Origin: Henriciella sp.
GTDB lineage: Bacteria; Pseudomonadota; Alphaproteobacteria; Caulobacterales; Hyphomonadaceae
DNA length: 64,000 nt
Reading direction: 5' to 3'
NCBI GenBank assembly: GCA_017642885.1
Contig: JAEPOM010000005.1
Coordinates: forward strand, 1 to 64,000
Of this stretch, positions 53,661 to 64,000 are shown one piece after another. The position numbers and the translations under genes are program-made. Position 1 is the stretch's first letter, and every line of letters begins with the position of its first letter. A model generated the notes under the pieces. That model was given only the letters and a program-made list of their open reading frames with translations, was not told the DNA's origin and did no database searches.

Positions 53661-54500
53661 TTATTCAGCCGGCACCATCTGAGGCCGTTTCTTTGCCGCG
53701 CGACGGTCCGCCTTGATCGCCTGGGCGCGCGCTTCCTGTTCGTCGAGGCGTTCCAGATAATTCGGGTGCTCGGTTCCCATCCAGCGATCCCACCAGGTGA
53801 AGTAGAAGCCGAAATTGCCGGTGCCGCGCTCGTGATGCATGTCATGATGCGTAACGGTGGTAAGCCACCCGAGGACGGGCAAGCGCGCCCAGCTGCGAGG
53901 GAAGACCTCATAGCCGCAATGCGCCAGGGCATTTTTGAAGATCATGATTGTGAGAACGATGTAGAGCGCCAGGTTGTGGGTCGGGATCAGCATCAGCGCG
54001 AGCGGCACGTACATGTATTCGATCACGGCTTCTCCGGCAGCGAAATTGTAGGCCGTGAACGGCGTCGGACTGTGCGAGCGGTGATGCTGCATATGGGTCC
54101 GCTTGTAGAGCCTTGCGGTGTGCATCGCGCGGTGCGTCCAGTAGAAATAGGCATCGTGCAGGACAATCAGAAGCGGGATGGAGACCCAGAACCAGAGCAT
54201 GCCATGCTCGGCAAAGTCGTCATACTTCTGGAACAAGCCAATGTCCGCGGCTTCGAAGATGAAAATGTCCATGGCGACGAACACGCAGACGGTTTTGAAG
54301 GAGTGCTTCAGCTCCATCTGGATCTGCTTGGTGCGCGGTGTGGCTGTGCGAATTTTGCGGGTCTCGATGAAGCGGTGAAGCACAATCCAGAGAACAAAGA
54401 ACGTTACGAGCGTCCCCATAGCGTAGCGCGTTGATTCAAACTGAATCCCCCCCAGGATGCGAGGCCCCAGATAGTCGGTGAAGAAAGGGATGAGTTCCAT
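53661..54500 (-). CDS. Fatty-acid hydroxylase/sterol desaturase family membrane di-iron enzyme
   Basis: A 279-residue integral membrane protein with the histidine boxes of the family: HDAYFYWTHRAMH (HxxxH), HMQHHRSH (HxxHH), and HHDMHHERGTGNFGFYFTWWDRWMGTEH at the end. Together they bind a non-heme di-iron centre. The family hydroxylates or desaturates sterols, fatty acids, carotenoids and alkylglycerols; the substrate here is open. GAGGA precedes the ATG. It is transcribed in the same direction as the AraC-type regulator gene just upstream (107 bases between them), which is a plausible regulator. A strong terminator follows. Confidence 0.92.
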   Translation of the reverse strand: MELIPFFTDYLGPRILGGIQFESTRYAMGTLVTFFVLWIVLHRFIETRKIRTATPRTKQIQMELKHSFKTVCVFVAMDIFIFEAADIGLFQKYDDFAEHGMLWFWVSIPLLIVLHDAYFYWTHRAMHTARLYKRTHMQHHRSHSPTPFTAYNFAAGEAVIEYMYVPLALMLIPTHNLALYIVLTIMIFKNALAHCGYEVFPRSWARLPVLGWLTTVTHHDMHHERGTGNFGFYFTWWDRWMGTEHPNYLERLDEQEARAQAIKADRRAAKKRPQMVPAE

Positions 54501-54607
54501 TTTTGATTATCCTCGTCTGTCGATGAGAACAATCGAGCACAGACCGCGCAGACCTGGCTCCGCATCCGCGAAAATGGGCGTTCAATTTCAAAAATGAGGA
54601 TGTTTTT

Positions 54608-55678
54608 CTAAGATTGCGCGGCTTTTGCCAGCGCTTCACTTCGGAACTGGCTAGGTGTGGTGCCTTCTTCCGATTTGAACGCGCGATTGAATGTGGCGAG
54701 CGAGGCATAACCGACATCCATGGCAATCGTGAGGATGGGCGTGCGGGCTTGTTCGGGGTCTGCGAGCGCCGTCTTTGCTTCGGTCAGGCGATATTGATTG
54801 AGGAAGGCCGCGAAATTGCGATAGCCGAGGCCCTTATTGATCAACGCCCGGAGTTGATGCTCCGGCACGTTCAGCTTCGCAGCAAGGTCACCGATGCCTA
54901 GTCCGTGTTCGTGATAGAGTTTGTCTTCTTCCATGCTTGCAACCAAGCGCGCATGAGTGGCTTGGTCTTTGGGATCGACCTTAGCCTGCGACGTCATCTG
55001 CGGGGCAGTGCGCTCAAACAGGAGGGTCTCCGGGAGCAGCTTCAAAAACCACAGGGCGCCGATGAGAATCATCGCAAACGAAACTATGGATCGAGCAGTT
55101 GTGAACCAATCCGGATCATCATTGTCGAAGGTCAGACCATAGTGCAGCGTTTCGCCGGTCATGATGATGAGGGCTGTGGCTCCCAATCCAAGGATGAACC
55201 AAAGGCGGGTCTTGCGGCGCGCTTCGATCAGATCGTCTTTTCGCCCGGTCCAAGCTGTCCAAAATAAATGCGCGAGAAAGGAAAAACCAAGCAGGCGATT
55301 GGCGGCGATCGATGCGAAAGTTACGAGCTGAATGTTTAAGTAAATGGAAGACTGGATTAGCAAAACGAACACGGTAGTGGCAGCGAGAGCAGCCCAATGA
55401 ATCCGGCGCATCTTGAAATCGTCCTGGAAGAGCGACAGGGCGAACAGCCAAAGCAGAATGATATTGGGGATGTGAATGATCCAGGCGATCGCGACCACCA
55501 CGAATGGTGCGCCATACCATTCGGGCATAGTGTTGAAGAGCATGGCGGCAAGACAAATGCACATCGCGCCAGCCAATCGCCCTTGAAGCAAATGCCGCGC
55601 ATCGCGCAAGGCGATCACCGCAACGAGCAAAAGGATCGTTATCCCCGAAAACCGAAACGCAGCGTCCAGTAAAAGCAT
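54608..55678 (-). CDS. AraC-family regulator with N-terminal membrane domain
   Basis: A 356-residue protein. The first 230 residues contain about six to seven membrane helices (for example ITILLLVAVIALRDA, GAPFVVVAIAWIIHIPNIILLWLFAL and FWFILGL-type segments). The C-terminal 100 residues are an AraC-type double helix-turn-helix (LGIGDLAAKLNVPEHQLRALINKGLGYRNFAAFLNQYRLTEAK ... TIAMDVGYASLATFNRAFKSEEGTTPSQFR). Such regulators sense lipids or membrane state directly and bind DNA while membrane-attached. The neighbouring fatty-acid hydroxylase-family gene on the same strand is the obvious candidate target. It is divergent from proS (116 bases). Confidence 0.92.
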   Translation of the reverse strand: MLLLDAAFRFSGITILLLVAVIALRDARHLLQGRLAGAMCICLAAMLFNTMPEWYGAPFVVVAIAWIIHIPNIILLWLFALSLFQDDFKMRRIHWAALAATTVFVLLIQSSIYLNIQLVTFASIAANRLLGFSFLAHLFWTAWTGRKDDLIEARRKTRLWFILGLGATALIIMTGETLHYGLTFDNDDPDWFTTARSIVSFAMILIGALWFLKLLPETLLFERTAPQMTSQAKVDPKDQATHARLVASMEEDKLYHEHGLGIGDLAAKLNVPEHQLRALINKGLGYRNFAAFLNQYRLTEAKTALADPEQARTPILTIAMDVGYASLATFNRAFKSEEGTTPSQFRSEALAKAAQS

Positions 55679-55794
55679 GCGCTAAGCCATGCCCGCATTC
55701 GCGCTGGCGTCAAGCGCCGCACTTGCCCCTAGCCAAGTCAGACAGTTCTGCATAACAGGTTGAAAAGCTTCAAACCGAACAAAAAGATACGCCG

Positions 55795-57120
55795 ATGCGC
55801 CTCTCCCGATACTTTATCCCCGTTTCCAAAGACGTACCCGCTGACGCAACGATCGCGAGCCACAAACTGATGCTGCGGACCGGTATGGTTCGTCAGAATG
55901 GGGCTGGGATCTATTCCTGGCTGCCGCTCGGTTTCCGGGTGCTCAAGAAGATTGAACAGATTGTCCGCGAAGAAATGGACCGGGCCGGGGCGATTGAGAT
56001 GTTGATGCCGACGCTGCAGCAGGCCGACCTCTGGCGGGAATCTGGTCGGTATGACGATTACGGCGGGGAGATGCTGCGCATTACCGATCGCCATGATCGC
56101 GACATGCTCTACGGGCCGACAAATGAGGAGATGATCACGGACATCTTCCGCTCATTCGTGAAGAGCTACAAACAATTGCCGATCAATCTCTATCACCAGC
56201 AATGGAAATTCAGAGACGAGATCCGGCCGCGCTTCGGGATCATGCGGGGGCGTGAGTTCCTGATGAAAGACGCTTATAGCTTCGATCTTTCGGAGGCGGA
56301 CGCGCGTGTCTCCTATCAGAAAATGTTCGCTGCCTACCTCAACACATTTGACCGGATGGGCATTACCGCCATTCCGATGCAGGCCGATCCCGGCCCCATT
56401 GGCGGCGACCTAAGCCACGAATTTCTGATCCTCGCCGAGAGCGGTGAGAGCGAAGTCTACTGCGACAAGGCCGTCCTGGATGTGCCAGCGCCCGGCGCAG
56501 ATTTCGATTTCCAGGATTTGGACGCGCTTGACGCCGAAATGACCAAACGGACGCAATATTATGCTGCGACCGATGAGAAGCATGACGAGGCGGCGTTCAA
56601 TGCGATCCCCGCCGACCGTCAAGTGAAAGCACGAGGCATCGAGGTTGGCCACATCTTCTATTTCGGGACCAAGTATTCAGAGCCTATGAAGGCCGATGTC
56701 CAGACCAAGGATGGCGGACTGGTGACGATCCATGGCGGGTCGTACGGCGTGGGTGTCTCTCGCTGTGTCGGCGCGATTATCGAAGCCAGCCATGACGAGA
56801 ACGGCATCATTTGGCCCGATGAAGTTGCTCCATTCGGTGCTGGGATCATTTCAATGAAGCCCGATGATGCGGACGTCGCTACGGTTGCTGACGAGGCCTA
56901 CGCCAAGCTCACGCAGGCCGGCAAGGATCCGCTCTATGATGAGACTGCAGATCGTGCCGGTCCGAAGTTTGCCCGCATGGAACTGATTGGTCTGCCCTGG
57001 CAGCTGACGGTTGGACCGCGCGGCGTAAAGTCCGGAACAGTGGAACTGAAACGCCGAGCTACCGGCGAGAAGGAAGATCTGTCGCTCGAATCTGCGATCA
57101 ACAAGGTGATGGGTGGATAA
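55795..57120 (+). CDS. proS: Prolyl-tRNA synthetase, short alphaproteobacterial type
   Basis: Class II aminoacyl-tRNA synthetase charging tRNA-Pro. At 441 residues it is the short form lacking the editing insertion seen in the roughly 570-residue E. coli enzyme; this form is usual in alphaproteobacteria. Class II motifs are clear: motif 2 [46 protein letters not shown], and motif 3 in [17 protein letters not shown]. An anticodon-binding domain occupies the C-terminus. It is followed 48 bases later by the lipoprotein-release permease gene. Confidence 0.97.
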   Translation: MRLSRYFIPVSKDVPADATIASHKLMLRTGMVRQNGAGIYSWLPLGFRVLKKIEQIVREEMDRAGAIEMLMPTLQQADLWRESGRYDDYGGEMLRITDRHDRDMLYGPTNEEMITDIFRSFVKSYKQLPINLYHQQWKFRDEIRPRFGIMRGREFLMKDAYSFDLSEADARVSYQKMFAAYLNTFDRMGITAIPMQADPGPIGGDLSHEFLILAESGESEVYCDKAVLDVPAPGADFDFQDLDALDAEMTKRTQYYAATDEKHDEAAFNAIPADRQVKARGIEVGHIFYFGTKYSEPMKADVQTKDGGLVTIHGGSYGVGVSRCVGAIIEASHDENGIIWPDEVAPFGAGIISMKPDDADVATVADEAYAKLTQAGKDPLYDETADRAGPKFARMELIGLPWQLTVGPRGVKSGTVELKRRATGEKEDLSLESAINKVMGG

Positions 57121-57168
57121 TTTGCCTGCTCCACGATTTTTCCACATTCTTTGCCTAGCGATCGACAT

Positions 57169-58440
57169 ATGAGCAGAGCTACTCCTTTCGGTCAGGTCGA
57201 ACGCACGCTTGCATGGCGTTATTTGAGAGCAACCCGCGCCAATGGCGGCGTGTCCGTTGTCTCGATTGTCTCCTTCATCGGAATCCTGCTGGCCGTGATG
57301 GCCTTGATTGTGATCATGTCCGTGATGAGCGGGTTTCGGGCGACGCTGTTGGACGCGATGCTTGGCGGGCAGGGGCATGTCTTTGTGTTTACGCAAGACG
57401 AACCGGAGCAAGAGATTGATGACCTGGCGCTTCGCCTTGAAGGTTTGCCGGAAGTTGATCAGGCCATGCCGATCATTGAGCAGCAAGTGCTGGCAACCAC
57501 AGATCGGCGCCAGAGCGGCGCGATTGTACGCGGCGTGCGGACGCAAGATCTCGACAATCTTCCTTTCCTGGAAGGCGGCGCCGTCGCGGCGGCTGCAGCC
57601 GGATTTAGCGAGGGCAAGAATGGCGGTGATGTGATCATGGTTGGTCGGTTTCTCGCCGCCGATCTGGGGCTCTACCCAGGCGACAAGGTCACGCTGATCA
57701 CGCCTGACGGCATAAAAGGCCCTTTCGGGGTCACCCCGCGCCGCAAGGTGTATACCGTCGGCAGCTTCTTCCAGACAGGGAGCGTTGAACTCGATCAACT
57801 CTACATCCTGATGCCGATTGAACAGGCGCAGCTCTTCTTTGGGCGGAAGGACGTCTACGACAAAATTGATCTGCGCCTCCCAGATCCGATGCTGACCGAG
57901 GATGCTGAATCCGCGGTGCAGGAGGCATTGGAGTACCGGCTGCCAACGCAAAGCTGGAAGGTCCAGCGAGAAGCCTATTTCAGCGCTCTAAACACAGAGC
58001 GATCGATGATGATGATCATCATGTTGATCCTGATCATGATCACCTCGCTCAACATTATCACCGGCGTCGTCATGCTGGTGAAGAACAAGACCAGTGACAT
58101 CGCGATCCTTCGGACCGTCGGCACATCGCGCGGCTCGATTATGCGCGTATTCCTGATGATTGGCGCGTTGCTAGGACTGACAGGTGCATTGATTGGGGCA
58201 GCGCTCGGCGTTGTTCTTGTGATGAACATTAATGTCGTGATCGACGGGATCGGGGCGGTCCTGCAGCGCGATCTGTTCCCGCCAACGGTCTACGGCCTTG
58301 ATGGCCTTCCGGCTGTGCTCGATTGGGCAGAAGTGTCGTTTGTGACGTTCTGGGCCATGGGCATGTCTATGCTCGTGACGATCTGGCCTGCCTGGTCTGC
58401 GGCGCGGCTCGATCCGGTCGAAGCGTTGAGGTTCGAATAA
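57169..58440 (+). CDS. Lipoprotein-releasing ABC transporter permease LolC/LolE
   Basis: A 423-residue membrane protein with one N-terminal helix, a large periplasmic MacB-like domain and three C-terminal helices. It is the single LolC/E-type (LolF) permease that extracts lipoproteins from the inner membrane for transfer to LolA. Key features are WRYLRATRANGGVSVVSIVSFIGILLAVMALIVIMSVMSGF, MMIIMLILIMITSLNIITGVVMLVKNKTSDIAILRTVGTS and the ending WPAWSAARLDPVEALRFE. The ATG at 57169 is preferred to the TTG at 57151. It overlaps lolD by one base (TAATG), a standard coupling. Confidence 0.94.
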   Translation: MSRATPFGQVERTLAWRYLRATRANGGVSVVSIVSFIGILLAVMALIVIMSVMSGFRATLLDAMLGGQGHVFVFTQDEPEQEIDDLALRLEGLPEVDQAMPIIEQQVLATTDRRQSGAIVRGVRTQDLDNLPFLEGGAVAAAAAGFSEGKNGGDVIMVGRFLAADLGLYPGDKVTLITPDGIKGPFGVTPRRKVYTVGSFFQTGSVELDQLYILMPIEQAQLFFGRKDVYDKIDLRLPDPMLTEDAESAVQEALEYRLPTQSWKVQREAYFSALNTERSMMMIIMLILIMITSLNIITGVVMLVKNKTSDIAILRTVGTSRGSIMRVFLMIGALLGLTGALIGAALGVVLVMNINVVIDGIGAVLQRDLFPPTVYGLDGLPAVLDWAEVSFVTFWAMGMSMLVTIWPAWSAARLDPVEALRFE

Positions 58441-59120
58441 TGGTCCCCGTACTCGAACTTCGCGACATCGTCCGGCAATACAAATCAGAAGCCGGGACGC
58501 TCAACGTCCTTCAAGGCGCGAGCTTACAGCTGAATCCGGGCGAGCTGGTTGGCCTGGTCGGTCCATCCGGCTCCGGAAAGTCGACTCTGCTGCACACAGC
58601 CGGGCTTCTGGAGAAGCCTGAAGGCGGACAAGTATTTCTGGAGGGCGAAGATTGCGTCGCGCTCGGAGATTCCGGCCGCACGCGCCTGCGCCGGGAAAAA
58701 CTAGGTTTTGTGTACCAGTTCCACCATCTGCTGCCGGAGTTTAGCGCGCGCGACAATGTTGCGATGCCGCTTATGGTCGGCGGTATGAAACGGGGCGAGG
58801 CGCGAAAGAAAGCCGACACCTTGCTCGCGGAAATGGGCCTCACGGAACGCGCCAAGCACCAGCCGGGGCAAATGTCTGGCGGGGAGCAACAACGCGTCGC
58901 CATCGCCCGTGCCCTGGTCAATGACCCGCGTCTCATGATTGCCGACGAGCCGACCGGCAATCTGGACCCGGCAACCACAGATCGTGTGTTCCAAAGCCTG
59001 ATCCGGATGGCGCGAAACGAAGGTGCGGCCGTTCTTGTCGCAACGCACAATATGGCGCTAACGCAACACATGGACCGCGTGCTGACTCTGAGGGATGGGA
59101 TACTCACAGATTTTGCGTGA
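58440..59120 (+). CDS. lolD: Lipoprotein-releasing system ATP-binding protein LolD
   Basis: A 226-residue ABC ATPase that powers lipoprotein release. Walker A is GPSGSGKST, the signature is MSGGEQQRVAIARAL, Walker B is RLMIADEPTGNLD, and the switch His is in VLVATHNMAL. The Q-loop YQFHHLLPEFSARDNVAMPLM is characteristic of LolD. The ATG shares its first base with the permease stop codon. The open frame extends to 58323 but only antisense-free within the permease gene, so the coupled ATG is chosen. Confidence 0.95.
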   Translation: MVPVLELRDIVRQYKSEAGTLNVLQGASLQLNPGELVGLVGPSGSGKSTLLHTAGLLEKPEGGQVFLEGEDCVALGDSGRTRLRREKLGFVYQFHHLLPEFSARDNVAMPLMVGGMKRGEARKKADTLLAEMGLTERAKHQPGQMSGGEQQRVAIARALVNDPRLMIADEPTGNLDPATTDRVFQSLIRMARNEGAAVLVATHNMALTQHMDRVLTLRDGILTDFA

Positions 59121-59264
59121 GTTCCGCTTATGTTCCAACTGAAAATCTGCTAACTAAATCGCCGTTGGGAGTGCACGGTTAGCTCCTTGTTGCAGGAACC
59201 GGTTCGTGCCTCGCAGAATCGCGCCAGTGTCGTCGTGCGCAGTGCATCAGCAGAAGGATTATCC

Positions 59265-62200
59265 GTGGGACAGACACCTTTTATCCACCTCGCTGTGCGC
59301 ACATCCTTCTCGCTGCTGGAAAGCATGATCGGCACCAAGGGACTGACCAAATGGTGCGTCGACCAAGGCATGCCCGCGGTCGCAATCACTGATCGAAATA
59401 ATATGTTCGGTGCGCTGGAGCTCTCGGAGAGCCTCGCCGGCGCGGGTGTTCAACCCATTATGGCGGTTTGTTTCGATGTCACCGACGGCGCGCATCAGGA
59501 AACCGTCACGCGCTTGTCGATCTATGCTCAGAACGAGATCGGGTATGAGCGGTTAATGGCGCTGTCCTCCTTTGCCTATCTCGATGCTGAAGATGGCGTG
59601 CCGCGGATCCACAAACGCTATCTGGAAGAAAAGACGGACGGTCTCATCGTCCTGACCGGAGGGGCTGAGGGCGAAGTCGCACGCCATTTGCTGCGAGATA
59701 AGACCGAGGACGCAAAGCAGGCGCTGCAGACTCTGGCGGATCAGTTTCCCGGACGCTGCTATGTTGAGATCACGCGGCACGGCTCCGTCGAAGAGATACA
59801 GACCGAACCAGGGCTTCTCGCGCTTGCCTATGAACTGAATCTCCCCATTGTCGCGACGCATGATGCCCGGTTCATGAAAGCCAGCGATGCAGGCGCGCAT
59901 GATGCGATGATGTGCATCGCGAACGGTGCTTATCTGGGCCAGGAAGACCGCCCTCAAGTTGAGCCGCAACAATACCTCAAAACCGAAGCGGAAATGCGCG
60001 AGCTTTTTGCGGACCTTCCCGAGGCGATTGATACGACGGCCGAAATCGCTAGGCGGTGCGGTGTTCGGTCGGTGAAGCGCAGCCCAATCCTGCCGAATTT
60101 CGGAGACGGCTCGAGGTCTGAGATCGAAGAGCTAAAACTGCAAGCCAAAGCAGGCCTCGAAGCCCGTCTGAGCGAAGCGCCAAAACTCTATGCGACCCGT
60201 GAGACCTATTTTGAACGGTTGGATTATGAGCTCGGCATCATCGAAGGCATGGGCTTTCCCGGCTACTTTCTGATCGTTGCCGACTTTATCAAATGGTCGA
60301 AGGAACAGGGCATTCCGGTCGGTCCCGGACGAGGGTCTGGCGCAGGGTCCTTGGTGGCGTGGGTGTTGACGATTACCGACCTCGACCCACTCCGTTTCGA
60401 TCTGCTGTTCGAGCGGTTCCTCAATCCCGAGCGGGTTTCCATGCCCGACTTCGATATCGATTTCTGCCAGGAGCGCCGCGGCGAAGTGATCCGCTATGTT
60501 CGCGACAAATACGGCGCGGAGTCGGTTGCGATGATCATCACGTTCGGGACGCTGCAGGCGAAAGCTGTTGTGCGCGATGTCGGCCGGGTGATGCAGATGC
60601 CCTACGGCCAGGTTGATCGACTGGCCAAACTGATCCCGTTCAATCCGGCAAAACCACCCAAGCTCTTCGAAGCGATTGAGGACGAGCCAAAATTTGATGA
60701 GGAAATCAGCCGCGATCCGCGCGTGCAAGAATTGCTCGATACCGCGCTCGCGCTGGAGGGCATGTACCGAAATGCCGGGACACACGCTGCGGGGGTGGTC
60801 ATTGGTGATCGTCCTCTGACGGAACTGGTGCCGCTTTACAATGACCCGCGCGGCGACCTGCCGGCCACGCAGTTCAATATGAAATGGGCGGAGTCCGCGG
60901 GGCTCGTTAAGTTTGACTTCCTCGGTTTGAAGACGCTGACGGTGATCGACCGCGCGCTCAAATTTATTCGCCGGGATGGACAGGATGTCGGGCCAGAGTG
61001 GTTCAGCCTGGATGATCAAGCGACATACGAGCTGATGGCCTCTGGTGAAACGCTGGGCGTGTTCCAGCTCGAAGGGCAGGGCATGCGCGACACTCTGCGC
61101 AAAGTCCGTCCAGGTAATCTGGAAGACGTCATCGCGATCATCTCACTCTATCGCCCAGGTCCGATGGACAATATTCCAGTCTACGTGGCGGGTAAGGATG
61201 ATCCGGAAACGATCAAATATCAGCATCCCGATCTCGAGCCGATCCTTCAAGCGACGTACGGTGTCCCTGTCTATCAGGAGCAGGTGATGCGGATGGCGCA
61301 GGAGATCGCAGGATACTCGCTCGGCGAAGCCGACTTGCTTCGCCGCGCCATGGGTAAGAAAAAGCTCGAGGAAATGGTCGCGCAGCGCCAACGCTTCCTG
61401 GAGGGAGCGAAGGAGCTGAAAGGGATCGAAGCCCCGCTAGCGAACGACATCTTTGATACGATGGAAAAGTTTGCGGGTTATGGCTTCAATAAATCACATG
61501 CCGCTGCGTACGCGTTGATCGGTTATCACACAGCCTATTTGAAGCGACACTTCCCTGTGGCGTTCCTGGCAGCGTCGATGAGCCTTGATCTGCACAATAC
61601 CGACAAGCTTGCCGCCTTTTTCCAGGAATCGCGACGCTTGAAGATCCCGATCATCGCGCCGAACGTAAATGAATCGACGGCTGATTTTGATGTTCGCGGC
61701 GACTCAATCGTTTACGCGCTCGGGGCTTTGAAGGGCGTGGGGCCAGAGGCGATGAAGCATCTCGTCCTGGAGCGCGAGAAGAGCGGGCAGTATCAATGCC
61801 TGCATGATCTCGCCGAACGGGTCGATCCGAAGGACATCAACAAAAAATGTTTCGAGCAGCTCTCCAAAGCGGGGGCCTTCGATCAATTGGAACCCAATCG
61901 GGCCAGGGCTCTGAAGTCGGCTCCGATGCTCGCCTCAGCATGTGCGGCATCTGCGGAAGACCGCGCCGGTGGGCAGGGCGGGCTGTTTGGAGAAGCAGAG
62001 CCGGCAATGCGTACGGATTTACCCAAAGCGGCCGCGTGGAACATGCAGGAAAAGCTGGACCAGGAATTTGCGGCGATCGGTTTCTATTTTTCCGGTCACC
62101 CGCTGGACGATATCATCGACAGTCTCGAAGATGGACGCATCACCTATGCGATGAATATTGAGGAATCGGCAGTTGATGGCCGTCCGATGGAGCTGATCGG

Positions 62201-62684
62201 TGTTGTCCGGCGCCGTGTCGAAAAACCGGCGCGCAATGGCGGTAAGTTTGCGTTCTTGACCCTGTCTGACCCCACCGGTGAGGTGGAGTTGATGGTGATG
62301 CCGGAATTGCTGGCCGACGTCCGTGACCAGCTGGAGCCTGGATCAGCTGTTGTGATCCTGACGGAGGTCCGCCGCCGAGATGATGAAATCCGATTGTCTG
62401 CGCGCCGCGTTCAGGCGATCGAACAGGCCCGGATCGCCAAGAAAGCACCCGCCCTTTCCGTTAAAATGGAAAAAGGCGCCGATATGACAGGCCTGGCATC
62501 GATCGCCGCGCGCCTGCGGGGTGTGGCCGGGCAAGACCGCGGCGAAATCTTCATCCGAATGCCAATCGATGATGGCCGCGTTGTCACCTTGCGACTGCCG
62601 GATACCTACCCAACGGGGATCGAAGCTTTGCGGGCGCTCAAAACCGCCCCTGGCGTTGCCCGCGTCGACCACGAGGCCGCCTGA
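59265..62684 (+). CDS. dnaE: DNA polymerase III alpha subunit
   Basis: The replicative polymerase catalytic subunit. The GTG at 59265 ([21 protein letters not shown]) has AAGGA 8 bases upstream; the open frame to 59187 would add 26 unlikely residues. The 1139-residue product has the PHP domain first ([38 protein letters not shown]). The C-family polymerase core follows with [25 protein letters not shown] and the catalytic aspartates in [15 protein letters not shown] (about residues 393-407). [14 protein letters not shown]-type segments come next, then fingers, a helix-hairpin-helix ([27 protein letters not shown]) and a C-terminal OB fold ([31 protein letters not shown]). A stand-alone gene after lolD. 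Confidence 0.97.
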   Translation: MGQTPFIHLAVRTSFSLLESMIGTKGLTKWCVDQGMPAVAITDRNNMFGALELSESLAGAGVQPIMAVCFDVTDGAHQETVTRLSIYAQNEIGYERLMALSSFAYLDAEDGVPRIHKRYLEEKTDGLIVLTGGAEGEVARHLLRDKTEDAKQALQTLADQFPGRCYVEITRHGSVEEIQTEPGLLALAYELNLPIVATHDARFMKASDAGAHDAMMCIANGAYLGQEDRPQVEPQQYLKTEAEMRELFADLPEAIDTTAEIARRCGVRSVKRSPILPNFGDGSRSEIEELKLQAKAGLEARLSEAPKLYATRETYFERLDYELGIIEGMGFPGYFLIVADFIKWSKEQGIPVGPGRGSGAGSLVAWVLTITDLDPLRFDLLFERFLNPERVSMPDFDIDFCQERRGEVIRYVRDKYGAESVAMIITFGTLQAKAVVRDVGRVMQMPYGQVDRLAKLIPFNPAKPPKLFEAIEDEPKFDEEISRDPRVQELLDTALALEGMYRNAGTHAAGVVIGDRPLTELVPLYNDPRGDLPATQFNMKWAESAGLVKFDFLGLKTLTVIDRALKFIRRDGQDVGPEWFSLDDQATYELMASGETLGVFQLEGQGMRDTLRKVRPGNLEDVIAIISLYRPGPMDNIPVYVAGKDDPETIKYQHPDLEPILQATYGVPVYQEQVMRMAQEIAGYSLGEADLLRRAMGKKKLEEMVAQRQRFLEGAKELKGIEAPLANDIFDTMEKFAGYGFNKSHAAAYALIGYHTAYLKRHFPVAFLAASMSLDLHNTDKLAAFFQESRRLKIPIIAPNVNESTADFDVRGDSIVYALGALKGVGPEAMKHLVLEREKSGQYQCLHDLAERVDPKDINKKCFEQLSKAGAFDQLEPNRARALKSAPMLASACAASAEDRAGGQGGLFGEAEPAMRTDLPKAAAWNMQEKLDQEFAAIGFYFSGHPLDDIIDSLEDGRITYAMNIEESAVDGRPMELIGVVRRRVEKPARNGGKFAFLTLSDPTGEVELMVMPELLADVRDQLEPGSAVVILTEVRRRDDEIRLSARRVQAIEQARIAKKAPALSVKMEKGADMTGLASIAARLRGVAGQDRGEIFIRMPIDDGRVVTLRLPDTYPTGIEALRALKTAPGVARVDHEAA

Positions 62685-62708
62685 TTGGTTGCAATCTGAG
62701 CTGTACGG

Positions 62709-62736
62709 TTGCACCTCGCGGAAATTCATGTATAGA
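62709..62736 (+). promoter_or_regulatory. Probable sigma-70 type promoter of rpsB-tsf
   Basis: TTGCAC (62709-62714) and TATAGA (62731-62736) separated by 16 bases, about 97 bases before the rpsB start. The resulting leader of about 90 bases contains GC-rich self-complementary stretches (for example CCGGTGTCGGCC and GCCGGTCAACCGG) that could take part in autoregulation by S2, which is known in other bacteria. Boxes were picked by eye. Confidence 0.5.
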
Positions 62737-62833
62737 CCCGCCCGTTAACCCCCGATGCGTGGTCCTTCCGGTGTCGGCCCTCTAGTGAGGTTCGATAGGG
62801 AGCATGCCGGTCAACCGGATAAGGAAAATTAAG

Positions 62834-63709
62834 ATGGCTTTGCCTGAATTCACAATGCGTGAACTGCTCGAGTCTGGCGTTCACTTTGGTCACCAAACTC
62901 ACCGCTGGAATCCCAAGATGAAGCAATTCATCTATGGCGCGCGTTCCGGCATTCACATTATGAACCTGTCGACGACTGTTCCACTGCTTCACCAAGCACT
63001 GGTTAAAGTCCGCGACACCGTCGCCAAAGGTGGCCGGGTGCTGTTCGTCGGCACCAAGCGTCAGGCCTCTCAGCCGGTTGCTGAAGCTGCACAGCGTTGT
63101 GCACAGTATTACATGAACCACCGTTGGCTCGGTGGCACGCTGACCAACTGGTCTACCGTATCAAATTCAATTAAGCGCCTGCGCGAGCTGGAAGAGCTTC
63201 TTGGTGATAAAGAGACTTCGGGTCTGACCAAGAAAGAGCTCCTCAACCTCGAGCGCGACCGTGAGAAGCTGGACAAGGCGCTTGGCGGGATCGCCAATAT
63301 GGGCGGCCTCCCAGACCTGATCTTTGTCATCGACACGAACAAAGAAGCGATTGCGATCAAGGAAGCTCGCAAACTCGGCATTCCAGTAGTTGCCGTCGTT
63401 GATACCAATTGCGACCCGGACGACGCTGATTTCCCATTCCCGGGCAATGACGATGCAGCGCGAGCGATTTCGCTTTATTGTAACCTCGTTGCTGACGCAG
63501 TGCTCGACGGTCTTGCAGAATCTTCTGCTGGTCTCGGCATTGACCTCGGCGAAGCGGAAGACATTGAGGCAATGGTTGAGCTCGACGTTGCAGCTGCGGA
63601 TGCCGCCGAAGAGGCCGCTACCGAAGAAGCTGCTGCGGAAGCGCCAGCCGAAGACGCTGCGGCAGAAACACCGGCCGAAGACGCGACTGAAGACAAGACT
63701 GAAGCTTAA
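62834..63709 (+). CDS. rpsB: 30S ribosomal protein S2
   Basis: A 291-residue S2. The ATG at 62834 begins [29 protein letters not shown] and has AAGGA upstream; an in-frame ATG at 62804 would add a basic leader not seen in S2. Conserved blocks include [11 protein letters not shown]-type [43 protein letters not shown] and [32 protein letters not shown]. The last 40 residues form an Ala/Glu-rich acidic extension (ending EDKTEA) beyond the conserved fold, common in alphaproteobacteria. It is followed by tsf after 32 bases, the universal rpsB-tsf pair. Confidence 0.98.
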   Translation: MALPEFTMRELLESGVHFGHQTHRWNPKMKQFIYGARSGIHIMNLSTTVPLLHQALVKVRDTVAKGGRVLFVGTKRQASQPVAEAAQRCAQYYMNHRWLGGTLTNWSTVSNSIKRLRELEELLGDKETSGLTKKELLNLERDREKLDKALGGIANMGGLPDLIFVIDTNKEAIAIKEARKLGIPVVAVVDTNCDPDDADFPFPGNDDAARAISLYCNLVADAVLDGLAESSAGLGIDLGEAEDIEAMVELDVAAADAAEEAATEEAAAEAPAEDAAAETPAEDATEDKTEA

Positions 63710-63741
63710 CCCCTACAGGTTTAAACAGAAGGAAGACCAGG

Positions 63742-64000
63742 ATGGCTCAAATCACTGCTGCCCTCGTCAAGGATCTGCGTGACAAGACTGGCGCAGGCAT
63801 GATGGATGCAAAGAAGGCGCTCGTCGAGAATGACGGAAACGTAGAAGCTGCAGTCGATTGGCTGCGCGCAAAAGGCTTGTCCAAAGCGGCGAAGAAGTCA
63901 GGCCGCACTGCGGCTGACGGGCTTGTTGCTGCGATCGTTTCGGAGGATGGCAAGACCGGTGCTGTGGTCGAACTCAACGCTGAAACCGATTTCGTGGCGC
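63742..64000 (+). CDS. tsf: Elongation factor Ts (3' partial)
   Basis: The start of the guanine nucleotide exchange factor for EF-Tu; 86 codons are visible before the window ends. Beginning [21 protein letters not shown], it shows the N-terminal UBA-like domain ([26 protein letters not shown]) and the first part of the core with [11 protein letters not shown], which contains the TDFV motif that contacts EF-Tu. GGAAGA lies upstream of the ATG. It is cotranscribed with rpsB. Confidence 0.97.
   Translation, partial: MAQITAALVKDLRDKTGAGMMDAKKALVENDGNVEAAVDWLRAKGLSKAAKKSGRTAADGLVAAIVSEDGKTGAVVELNAETDFVA

Noticed and set aside
60132-61019. 295-codon minus-strand open frame inside dnaE
   Set aside because: Antisense shadow of the polymerase core.
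63590-63705. Repeat-like GAAGACGCTGC units at the end of rpsB
   Set aside because: They encode the acidic Ala/Glu tail of S2, a common extension.

Overview
The window looks like one stretch of an alphaproteobacterial chromosome, most likely Caulobacterales/Hyphomonadaceae-like. This is inferred from gene order and protein style, not from a 16S gene. Supporting blocks are SPOR-nagZ-scpA-scpB-tatA-tatB-tatC, NDUFA12-DUF2155-aat next to accC-accB-aroQ, rsmB close to guaA, proS-lolC/E-lolD-dnaE, and rpsB-tsf. Genes are dense and many are translationally coupled through ATGA overlaps. No tRNA, rRNA or CRISPR array was recognised.

Layout. 1-651 is the right end of an IS3-family element. It abuts, and truncates, a large exported RHS/YD-repeat protein on the minus strand (649-4191). 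A base-composition-shifted accessory stretch with one exported orphan gene follows (4192-5527). 5689-10746 is a housekeeping run for cell wall/envelope (SPOR, NagZ), chromosome segregation (ScpAB) and protein export (TatABC). 10743-13854 holds an exported pentapeptide-repeat protein and a protein that resembles only the second half of a B12-dependent ribonucleotide reductase. 13981-20901 carries a complex I accessory subunit, an MCE/MlaD protein, DUF2155, Aat, biotin carboxylase and BCCP, AroQ, an isolated ThiS, MlaC, a TSUP permease, a retropepsin-like protease and DUF1289. 21029-31846 has a CobT-like protein, a pair of acyl-CoA dehydrogenases, a lipoprotein, an enoyl-CoA hydratase, MAPEG, RidA, a beta-propeller protein, an RsmB-like methyltransferase, a frameshifted membrane protein and GuaA.

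The most unusual part is 31997-51583. It begins with an uncharacterised membrane/coiled-coil plus vWA-like gene pair. Two divergent operons follow in which three different enzymes each carry their own Rieske [2Fe-2S] domain: a ferric-reductase-like cytochrome b, an FMN/3Fe-4S glutamate-synthase domain and a ThDP-dependent acetolactate-synthase-like enzyme. Small membrane proteins, a Cys-rich anchored protein and DUF1622 accompany them. I read this as a candidate undescribed redox system. Next comes a catabolic-looking cassette (two VOC proteins, an MDR oxidoreductase, an MFS transporter, an atypical alpha/beta hydrolase), converging on a 1566-residue fusion of a cytochrome P450, a four-helix membrane region and a C-terminal DyP-type peroxidase. 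A class III adenylate cyclase with TPRs follows.

51736-64000 returns towards core functions: a membrane-anchored sulfatase, a fatty-acid hydroxylase/sterol-desaturase-family enzyme, a membrane-domain AraC regulator, ProS, the Lol lipoprotein-release permease and ATPase, DnaE, ribosomal protein S2 and the start of EF-Ts, which runs off the right edge. All functional calls are from reading the sequence; no database search was run.
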